A DNA stretch of 64,000 nt from Isochrysis galbana (taxonomy: Eukaryota; Haptophyta; Isochrysidales; Isochrysidaceae): NCBI GenBank assembly GCA_018136815.1, contig CM030933.1, positions 4,392,341 to 4,456,340 on the forward strand, in the 5' to 3' direction. This document shows positions 45,384 through 53,431 of this stretch, piece after piece; positions within the stretch are counted from its first letter, which is position 1, and every line of letters begins with the position of its first letter. Under the pieces are notes generated by a model. That model had not been told where the DNA came from and did no database searches. It was given only the letters and a program-made list of their open reading frames with translations. The translations under genes and the position numbers were made by a program.

Positions 45384-46628
45384 TGTCAGAGCAAGGCTCA
45401 TCTCACTCTTGGAGATGGCCTGCGAGGGCGCGCCGGCAGCTAGCGCGGAATGCGGTTCTTGCGGGGAGCTCATGGAGCTTTCCTCGGGGGTGACTACGGG
45501 CATGGTGATCGACGCACGACGCACGACGCACGGAGGGCGCGGAAGTGTGGAAGGAGGCTTGTGGGAGGTGGTGGCAGGCGACTGGGGGTGGCTCAGGCGC
45601 GTGCTTGGCTGGTATTGACTCGTTGACTCGGGGTATAGACTCGGGAACTCGGGGGGACTCGCTTGGGAACACGGTGGGACTCGACGAAGTTGCTACAAAA
45701 ACACTCACAAGAAACCCAAACCCCAACGACCTTGGGCTCAGAAAACTAACGTAAACACTCCGGAATCATACGATAAACAAACCCTCCCCGTGCGACAAAG
45801 GCTGAGGTCGCGATCGCTCGTCATGCGCGAAGAAATACGGAAAGAGAGCGCAAAACTACGCAAACGAAGGGTTCAAACTATCGTTAAAGTGAAAACTCGT
45901 CCGCTGAAGCCAACGCGGAGGGTCGAGGAGAGGTCCAAACTCGCGCGGGGGGAAGAAGGCGATGTGCAGAGAGACCTTCTAGACAAGCGACGAGCAAGGG
46001 GCGACGAAACAAGACGCGAGACGCGGGGCGCGTGCCATTCGTTCTTCCTTTCTTTCACCGAAAACGCGGCGAAACTAACGTTAAACATCGGTACCCCCTC
46101 CGCGAGAATCGCGAAGAAGAACGGACGAGATGGAGGCAATCATCGAAGGAATCGCGAGAGGAATCGAAGCGAGGGGGGGGAAACAGCGCGCGCGGGGGGG
46201 GGAACGAACGACGGCCGGAGGAAACGAACCGCGCGCGGAGGAGAAGAACCTCGCGCGGGGGGGGGGAATAATATAACGGCCGGAGGCGACGGATGGCACG
46301 CCGAGAGGAAGAACCTGCCGCGGGGGGCGAGGGACCGAGGGCACGGCGGGGCAGCGTGGGAGGGCGCGAGGGTGATCTCGGAGCGAGATCGCGTCCTTTC
46401 CCTCGCGGAGCGCAGAGAGACCCCCACGGAACATCCTGGGACCGGAGAATGTTTTGGACGAAACTTCCCTCCGTCGGCCGAGGAGAGGAGGACGGAGAGA
46501 GAGAGAGAGAGAGTCTCGCAGAGCAACTGCGGAACGAGAAGTCGAAGTCATGCCGGTTTATTACCTTAAACGAGCCAACAATTATAGTAACAGCAAAAAC
46601 AAAATTCGAATCGCAAATTTCGAGACCA
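45384..46628 (-). mobile_element. 3' LTR of the gypsy-type element
   Basis: TG...CA bounded repeat (TGTCAGAGCAAGG to CGAGACCA on the plus strand), about 1,245 bases. Apart from a few homopolymer-length differences it is identical to 56075-57317, indicating a young element. On the coding strand its first bases run straight on from the integrase zinc-finger frame, so the pol frame enters the LTR and ends at 46055. Confidence 0.93.
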
Positions 46629-49600
46629 AGGTGGTCATGGTAGGCGCGGAGGTACGTGTCACGAAGGGACTCCGGAATGTACAAACGAAGAGGAGCCTCT
46701 TCCGCTTCTGAGGAGCGGTAGTAGAGTAGGCCATCGCGAAGGAGGAATCGGGAACTTTTCTTCGACGACGAGCTAGAGTCAATCGAAGAGGAAGCTTTCG
46801 GAAGGATCGACTCGACTTCAGAAAGGATCGAGCTGGCGAGATCGTCGGTAGAGAGCGCTTGACGTAATTCGTCGGCATGAGGCACGCCCACATCGAGATA
46901 CGAGGAGGTAATCGACTCCGAAGATTCCGATGCTTGACGAGCGAGCCTATCGCTTGCTTGTTGGCGGCGAGCGGTGAGGGTGGATGAAGTAACCGCGGCG
47001 GCGACTATGTCGTGAATTTCAGAAGAATCGAAAGAATGGGCGTCACTCTCCTCGAGATGGAGAGGATCGTGATCAGGCTCGAGAGCAACTAAGCGGGATA
47101 AGCCGTCGGCGTCCCAGTGAGTGACTCCAGGTTTGTGCACGACGTCGAATCTATATTCGGCTAGCTTTAGGACCCATCGCATGAGGCGCGAGGCTGGACC
47201 ACCGGTGACTTGATCTTTCATCGTGTGAAGCCAGCGCAAAGCTGAATGGTCTACGACGAGGGTGAAGTGGCGACCCCAAAGATAAGGCCTCCAATTTCGG
47301 ATCGATTCTAGCGCTGCTAGAAGTTCGATTTCAGTGACTGTCCAATGGCGCTCAGCCGGACTCAAGCTACGACCGTAGTATGCAACGACGCGCTCTCTCC
47401 CTTCGTCGTCTTTTTGGGCGAGGACGCCGGCGATGCCGAGCTTGCTAGCACCGTCGGTTTTAACGAGGAAAGGACGGTCGTCTCGAGGAGGTGCAAGTAC
47501 GGGTTCTTCACAGATAGCTTGCTTGAGATCTTCGATAGCCTGTCGACAGGCTTCTGTTTGCGACTCGACCGGGACGTCGCACCCTTTCCGCGTGAGAGCG
47601 GTTAACGGCGCTGCACGGATCGCAAAACGGCGTATAAAACGGCGGTAGTACGAGCACAGTCCAAGGAAAGAACGGACGGCTTCGATAGAGTTGATTTGGG
47701 TAGGGTCGATTTTCGAGACGGCTTCCACTTTCTTGGGATCCATCCGAAGACCTTCACGCGAAACAACGTGGCCGAGATATTCAGCCGAGGTGGCAAAGAA
47801 AACGCATTTCGACATCTTGCAAGTGAGGCCCGCCCAGATGAGACGTTCCAAGACAAGATCAAGACGGTGTAACATTTGTTGGAATGACGACTCTTCCCTG
47901 GCCTGCAGCGAGTCACCTACGCCTGTCGACCAGGCGCCGACATCATCCAAGTATGGCATACAAATCTCCCATGCCAGCCCACCGAGAACGGCGTCCATGA
48001 GGCGGCACATATACGAGGGACCGGATTGAACACCGAAAGGCAAGTAATTGAACTCGTACTTGCCGCGATGAGTAGTGAACGCGGTGATATGTTTATCGGA
48101 TTCTTTGATCGGTATACCCCAGAAACCAGATGCCAGGTCCAGGGTGCAAAGGAATAGAGAATCGAGGTTGCCTTGACCGGACGACAATCGGTCGATGGCT
48201 TCTACCGTGAGGGGAAGAGGGCTGTCCTCTAGACGAAGCTTGGAGTTGACGTCGCGATAATCTACGCAGAAACGTACGGAGCCATCCTTCTTAGTGACTA
48301 GCACGACTCGAGAGGCCCACGACGAATTTGATTTCCTAATGATGCCCGCGGACTCCATCTTGCAAACTTCGTCCTCTATGATCTTCTCACCCTCTCGTCC
48401 AACTCTAGACGGTGCGTGACGGTGAGCTTCGGCTCCGGGGTTGAGCGGTAGCTCTACCTCCATCACGTGAGTGTGATTCGGGTTGGTCGGGTCAATTGCG
48501 AAAGCAGCGATACGTCGGGCCAGTAGACGACGAACTTGTTCACGTTGGGGCATCGAGAGACGGCCTTCGGGGTCGATCTTGGCTGCCTCGAGGAGCTTAC
48601 GCTGGTCCTCGTCGAGCGACTCAATCACATCCGGCGAGTTAACGGCCCCGACGCGGCGATATGTTCCAGCGTGAATTTTGAATCGAACCTGTAGTGAAGC
48701 TACAGGATGGAACGACGGAAGGTGTAGAGGTTTGGGGTCAGTGTTGACCACCGTAACCGCGATGGTGTGGTCGGAGTTCGACCTCTCTACTTGGGGAATG
48801 ACGAGAGGAGAGCTATCGATCGTTTCACGCGTAGGGAGTCGGTCCACGAGCATGGCGCAGTCTTCGTGTTCTCGAAGAGCTAGCGGAATTCGGACGTGAA
48901 ACGTTGCCCGATGATAGGCCGGGATCGTGATAGGTTCGTGGGTGTATAGGAGGTACTCGGAGCCACATGATGCCGGCGCTTTGGCGGCAAACTCATCGGC
49001 CGTGCTGAAGAGCGGCTCGGAGACTAGCTGGTTGTCGTTTTCGGCGGCTTGCGGCCCTCGGAAGAAGTCAGTCGTGATTGGGTTCGCGGAGGTCGGACAG
49101 ACCTGTGCACAAGTCATGCTGACAGGGACCACCGCTATCGGTGACGTCGAGACGCGAAAGATCGGCGGAGCGTCGGGGCTTGGACTGCCGTCAACCTCAA
49201 GAGAAGCCACCGTGGATGGAGCACCGAGTGAGATAGAGCCTTCCGCGCTGTCGGAGGCGAGCTGAATCGAAGCGGCGTGCGTAGCTAAGAAGTCGTTCCC
49301 GAGCAGCAGCATCGGGTTGCCTTCAATCACCATGAACGTATGACGAAAGAGAAATCCACCGACGGAGAAAACGATTCGAGCCTTGCCTCGCGCGATAAGA
49401 GGTAGGCCGTCTGGGCCATGGAGCGGTGTCACTACGGCTTGCGGCAGCCGCTCGACGCATGCGTCGTTGGGTAGGCTGGACAAGAGGGAAGTGGTCACGA
49501 CCGACGGGCCAGCTCCGGTGTCAGCGAGTGTGCTGTTGACCGTGAGGGCGGAGTCGGCTAAGATTACTCCTTCTTTGCCGGCAGCCTCGCCGGAGCGGCA

Positions 49601-52600
49601 GACCATTAGATCTCGAACATATAGACAATGCCTTGGGTAGGCAGATGGTAGGGTATCCACGACGCTCTCCGGCCGGTGCGCGGTCACGTGTGCAATGGTG
49701 TCGGACAGGGACGGGGTTGGTCGCCAGCGTCGTTGCTCGGGTGAATTCGTCGTCAAACTGGTCGTCGTCTCTTCGGGTACTCCGACTGCCGCTATCGTGG
49801 CAGAGGGCCTAGAGGGGTCGTCCTCGTTGGTAGCGGTACAGGGTGATAGCTTGGGACTAGTGTAGCCCAGGCCTCTCTTGTCGGTGGGGTGCCTCGGGTG
49901 GTCGGACATCTTTTCCCAATCTTTCTCGAGACGGGCTTGGGCTTCTGTCTTGGGTCTTCGAACTAATGAGGCTAGCTCTTCGGCGCGGATGCCTTTGGCT
50001 TCCACGAACTCGATCGGCGCTCGGACGGCAGCGGCGAGGTCGGATTCCTCGTCGGCGTTTCGTCCGGCTAGAGCTTGCGCTCTTATTTCGTCAGCGGTTT
50101 CGAGCGTGACGTTGGACCATTTCTGGTCCCCGTTCACTCCGAATGATTGCCATTGTTGGCGCCGCTTCCGGAGAGTCGTCGGCGTCGTCGGACGCGGCGA
50201 GCTCGCGCGTGCCGGAGGCGGGGCGGTCCATGGAGAGAATGGGTCGTGGAGTGTAGACTCGGAGGCGTGGAGTGGCGTGTCGTTGTCGTGGTTATCGTGG
50301 GTTTCTTTTTGGTCTTCGTGGTTGTCTGACTCGGGAGTAGCTGGACGGGAAACAACGGGGTCGGAAGAAACTTCACTCGTTTCCCTCCCCCTCTCATAAC
50401 GATGAAGAGCCGACCACGGCTCGTAGGCGGTAGCCTCGGTCGAGCTAAGTGAAGACCGGTCCAATAGGCTGCACCGCGCGCAAGCGAGTAGCTCTAACGC
50501 GGACAATTTCTTCGTCGACGTCTGGTCTCGCTGTTGACTCAAATGTCGAAGAAGAACAGGCATCCAATGGATCGCCATCGCTCCAGCTACACCGACGTAG
50601 GTGCGGCTGCGAAGAGCGCCACGGTGCGGTGAAGGAGAGAGGTTAGCCATGGCCGACTCACGGCCATCCACGACGCAAGTTGGCTGGAGGGGCGGCAGCC
50701 CTTTGGTGAGGTACAACCCGGTGGCTTTCTGGTGTCCAGTGCCGTGCTCCCAGGGTTGGACGAATTGGGTCGGGGTCAACCCCCCGACTAAACGGCGAGC
50801 TTCCGCATGCATCCGAGGGTTCTCGACCGCTACAAACGGAGCAGTGGCGGAGGCCATTGACTTGAAGACGCGAGCGGCCGACTCAAGAGCGGCACGACGT
50901 CCGGGTTCTTGGGAGAGCCATTGACTGCTGACAGCGGAGAGGTACGTGCAGGGCGGGTGGGCGATGACTAGGTCCCAACCTAGGTTTTGGACATGAAGCG
51001 CGTCGCCTTGGAAGTGGGGCACGTAATCGATCTCGGAAGGATACAAATCGCACGTAGCTACATCAGCACCGGCGAGTAGGAACATGGAGGAGACGACGCC
51101 GCTCGTCTCGCCAACGACGAGAACGCGTGGTGCGTGACAGCCAGACGTCAGCCCGTCTTGGACTCGTTGATTCATCTTCGTGAGCTCAGCGCAAAGCTCA
51201 TCGAAGTGCTTGGGTAGCGCGGCGGCAGGCGAGGCTAGGGTGCCATTGCGAGGCCGGCGAAGCTCTTGGGCTGCCTCCGTGAGGTGCCGAGGTAATACCA
51301 CCGCAGAGCCGCTCGCTCGTGCACGAAGAGAGGCGAGAGCGTGGAGAGCGGGTGACGGGGTATCATCACGGGTGCCGACATCGGAGTTGTTTTGAGAGGA
51401 ATCGAAGGACTGGATCGCGGACGCATTGATCGCTGCCACGCGCATGATGGTGGTGGCAGTGGTATCGAGAGGCAGGCAGTGCTCGGAGGCGGCGACCGGT
51501 GGCCGCAGCGACGTAGGACGAATGGAAGAAGACTCGGATATCGACGACGTAGAGACGGGCTCGGAGGACGGGATTGACGAAGAAACTCGGAGAAGTGGGG
51601 TGTCGGACGGCGGCGACGGACGCCGCGGCCGCGAGACCACCGGTGAGAGACATGAAGGACATGGCTCAGGGACTCGGTTGGGCTGGCTCAATGGGCGTAG
51701 AAGCTCGGTTTGGGAGGCCGCCGTTCCTCGACGTGCAGAGGAGTTGTGGTCACTCTCCATGGTCACGTCGGAAGAGGAGACGTCGTTGCATTCTGTCGTC
51801 GGCGGGGTCGGCGCCGGCGAAAGAAGGGACGTGGCTGTCGTAGAAGCCGGCTGCGGGGAAGGCTGGGGCCAGGGTGGTGGCTCTGCGGCAGCGGCTGGCG
51901 TGGGTAGTGGCCGAAGAGGTTCTGCAATGCGAAGCATTCTTCGGAGGACTTGGCTCGGGCTAGCGGGTGGATGGACCGCTGAAATTACGGTGGATTCAGA
52001 CTCGAATTCGGAAGACTCGGCGACTTGAGAGGGGCTAGGAGACGGCTGTTCAAGCTCCTCCAGGGCTCTCGGTTGATGGGGTGGCGTGGGAACGCCGGTG
52101 GTCGACCGCGGACTCCGCGGTGACGTTAATTTGTACTCGGACTCGGACTCGTCGTTTCTGGCGTGCTGGACGCCAATAACAGGGCTAACTTTCGAAATGG
52201 GAACGGACGGGGCCGGCTCAAAGGTGAAGCCCCCTGGCGTCGCAACCGTCGGTGAGGACGAAGCTGAAGCTTGTGATGACAATAGGGGCACGGTGGCCAG
52301 CACCGGTTGGCTCGGTGCGGCCGAAATCTCGGACTCGGTGACGGGCTTGATTACGCGGGCTCGGGATGCACTGTCTTGTGCGATTGGACTCGGACTCGGA
52401 ACGGAAACGGAAGGGATCGGCTCGGCGGCGTGCAGCCTGCTGGAGTGGCAGGCCGGCTGCGGCGAGACTCGGAACGGTGGCTCGGACAAGGACACAGTGG
52501 CTGTCGTCGAGGGCTTCGGCGTCAGCTTGTGTTTGGACTCGATACGCGGTGGCTCGTGAAACGGGGCTCGGTTGTGGTTGGAATTCTGGAAGTGACCGGA

Positions 52601-52858
52601 GATTCCAAATGACTCAGACTCGGGGCGCGGAGGACCGAAGGTGAACACTCCCGCGGAAGGAGTGGTCGTCGGAGGCTCAGTGAGTGGCTGGAGCTCCGTT
52701 AATCCTGCGGTCGACCGCGTGGTAGGACTCGGTGACGTTGTAAACTCGGACTCGGACTCGGACTCGGACTCGGATGGCTCAGAACGGGGTTTGCTCAAAA
52801 CAGGCTTGGACTCGGACTCGAAAGAAAGTGGGGAAGAACCGGAGAACTGCGCCTCCAT
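46055..52858 (-). CDS. pol: Retrotransposon pol: methyltransferase-like domain, protease, reverse transcriptase, RNase H, truncated integrase
   Basis: A 2,267-residue frame. N-terminal ~500 residues are Ser/Pro/Thr-rich (SESESESE repeats). Residues about 574-768 (51135-50555) form a DNA cytosine-methyltransferase-like domain: VVGETSGVVSSMFLLAGADV, CDLYPSE, WDLVIAHPPCTYLS with the P-P-C motif IV, FVAVENP, and a QPWEHGTGHQKATGLYL block. These match a phage-type family as I recall it. A retropepsin D-T-G-A-G-P-S follows near residue 1111, then Ty3/gypsy reverse transcriptase (FCVDYRDVN, LDLASGFW, LPFGVQSGPS, Y-L-D-D near 47950) and RNase H (FLVKTDGASKLGIAGVLAQK, LLAALESIRNWRPYLWG, VDHSALRWL). 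The frame reaches H-D-H-L-G of the integrase zinc finger and there meets the LTR; the integrase core (DDE) is missing. The upstream frame is open to a single TAG at 53429. Confidence 0.93.
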   Translation of the reverse strand: MEAQFSGSSPLSFESESKPVLSKPRSEPSESESESESEFTTSPSPTTRSTAGLTELQPLTEPPTTTPSAGVFTFGPPRPESESFGISGHFQNSNHNRAPFHEPPRIESKHKLTPKPSTTATVSLSEPPFRVSPQPACHSSRLHAAEPIPSVSVPSPSPIAQDSASRARVIKPVTESEISAAPSQPVLATVPLLSSQASASSSPTVATPGGFTFEPAPSVPISKVSPVIGVQHARNDESESEYKLTSPRSPRSTTGVPTPPHQPRALEELEQPSPSPSQVAESSEFESESTVISAVHPPASPSQVLRRMLRIAEPLRPLPTPAAAAEPPPWPQPSPQPASTTATSLLSPAPTPPTTECNDVSSSDVTMESDHNSSARRGTAASQTELLRPLSQPNRVPEPCPSCLSPVVSRPRRPSPPSDTPLLRVSSSIPSSEPVSTSSISESSSIRPTSLRPPVAASEHCLPLDTTATTIMRVAAINASAIQSFDSSQNNSDVGTRDDTPSPALHALASLRARASGSAVVLPRHLTEAAQELRRPRNGTLASPAAALPKHFDELCAELTKMNQRVQDGLTSGCHAPRVLVVGETSGVVSSMFLLAGADVATCDLYPSEIDYVPHFQGDALHVQNLGWDLVIAHPPCTYLSAVSSQWLSQEPGRRAALESAARVFKSMASATAPFVAVENPRMHAEARRLVGGLTPTQFVQPWEHGTGHQKATGLYLTKGLPPLQPTCVVDGRESAMANLSPSPHRGALRSRTYVGVAGAMAIHWMPVLLRHLSQQRDQTSTKKLSALELLACARCSLLDRSSLSSTEATAYEPWSALHRYERGRETSEVSSDPVVSRPATPESDNHEDQKETHDNHDNDTPLHASESTLHDPFSPWTAPPPARASSPRPTTPTTLRKRRQQWQSFGVNGDQKWSNVTLETADEIRAQALAGRNADEESDLAAAVRAPIEFVEAKGIRAEELASLVRRPKTEAQARLEKDWEKMSDHPRHPTDKRGLGYTSPKLSPCTATNEDDPSRPSATIAAVGVPEETTTSLTTNSPEQRRWRPTPSLSDTIAHVTAHRPESVVDTLPSAYPRHCLYVRDLMVCRSGEAAGKEGVILADSALTVNSTLADTGAGPSVVTTSLLSSLPNDACVERLPQAVVTPLHGPDGLPLIARGKARIVFSVGGFLFRHTFMVIEGNPMLLLGNDFLATHAASIQLASDSAEGSISLGAPSTVASLEVDGSPSPDAPPIFRVSTSPIAVVPVSMTCAQVCPTSANPITTDFFRGPQAAENDNQLVSEPLFSTADEFAAKAPASCGSEYLLYTHEPITIPAYHRATFHVRIPLALREHEDCAMLVDRLPTRETIDSSPLVIPQVERSNSDHTIAVTVVNTDPKPLHLPSFHPVASLQVRFKIHAGTYRRVGAVNSPDVIESLDEDQRKLLEAAKIDPEGRLSMPQREQVRRLLARRIAAFAIDPTNPNHTHVMEVELPLNPGAEAHRHAPSRVGREGEKIIEDEVCKMESAGIIRKSNSSWASRVVLVTKKDGSVRFCVDYRDVNSKLRLEDSPLPLTVEAIDRLSSGQGNLDSLFLCTLDLASGFWGIPIKESDKHITAFTTHRGKYEFNYLPFGVQSGPSYMCRLMDAVLGGLAWEICMPYLDDVGAWSTGVGDSLQAREESSFQQMLHRLDLVLERLIWAGLTCKMSKCVFFATSAEYLGHVVSREGLRMDPKKVEAVSKIDPTQINSIEAVRSFLGLCSYYRRFIRRFAIRAAPLTALTRKGCDVPVESQTEACRQAIEDLKQAICEEPVLAPPRDDRPFLVKTDGASKLGIAGVLAQKDDEGRERVVAYYGRSLSPAERHWTVTEIELLAALESIRNWRPYLWGRHFTLVVDHSALRWLHTMKDQVTGGPASRLMRWVLKLAEYRFDVVHKPGVTHWDADGLSRLVALEPDHDPLHLEESDAHSFDSSEIHDIVAAAVTSSTLTARRQQASDRLARQASESSESITSSYLDVGVPHADELRQALSTDDLASSILSEVESILPKASSSIDSSSSSKKSSRFLLRDGLLYYRSSEAEEAPLRLYIPESLRDTYLRAYHDHLGLEICDSNFVFAVTIIVGSFKVINRHDFDFSFRSCSARLSLSLSPSSSPRPTEGSFVQNILRSQDVPWGSLCAPRGKGRDLAPRSPSRPPTLPRRALGPSPPAAGSSSRRAIRRLRPLYYSPPPREVLLLRARFVSSGRRSFPPPRALFPPPRFDSSRDSFDDCLHLVRSSSRFSRRGYRCLTLVSPRFR

Positions 52859-53428
52859 CGTCGTAGTAATGGAGACTGGTGATACCGGTGATGACTGGAC
52901 TGGGCTCAGACTCGTAGATGGGCTCGCGGTGGCGTAAGACGAAGAGGGTAATTCTGAACGTGACTTGGACTCGGACTCGTACTCGGGAGACGTTTTGTGG
53001 CTCGGACATGCGAAATTTGATTTGAAGGATTGAAGGTTGGATTGGGCCTGCGGCGGCTGGATTTTCGCAGACCGTGAGGTCTTGGACTGGGGATGCTTGA
53101 GGAGTGGCGGGGGGTAGCGGTTGAGCGGCTTGAGTTGATAGAGAGGCGGTGACGGTTGACTTGGTTTTGAGGACTCGTGCGTGATATCGAGAATCAGGAT
53201 GGAATCATCGGCATTGGGAGAAATAGGGGCAATCGGCGAGGAGGCAGGAGAAAGAGGGGGATGGAGGTGGCAGGGCTTGTCTGGAACTTGGGGAATCTTG
53301 GGGTACCGGTTGGAGGCCGTAGAAGTACTCGGCCGTAGCGTAATACGATCTTTTGGTGGGTGGCGTTCAGGCCCACTACCCTGGACTGGTAGCGGGGTAA
53401 CAGCGCGGACGTGGGCCCCGCCGGCGAC

Positions 53429-53431
53429 CTA
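53429..53431 (-). promoter_or_regulatory. Single in-frame UAG between gag and pol, candidate readthrough site
   Basis: I translated 53428 down to 52859 codon by codon on the minus strand: no stop occurs, and the frame joins the pol ATG at 52858. Context is CAG-TAG-GTC. Readthrough would give a gag-pol polyprotein of about 3,386 residues. Confidence 0.6.

Noticed and set aside
45790-46569. 259-residue plus-strand frame in the LTR (and its twin at 56481-56960)
   Set aside because: Arg/Glu/Gly-rich shadow of the LTR sequence, no motifs, and interrupted differently in the two LTRs by homopolymer length.
50555-51135. Methyltransferase domain as an independent host gene
   Set aside because: It is in the middle of one uninterrupted frame with protease and reverse transcriptase, so it belongs to the element.
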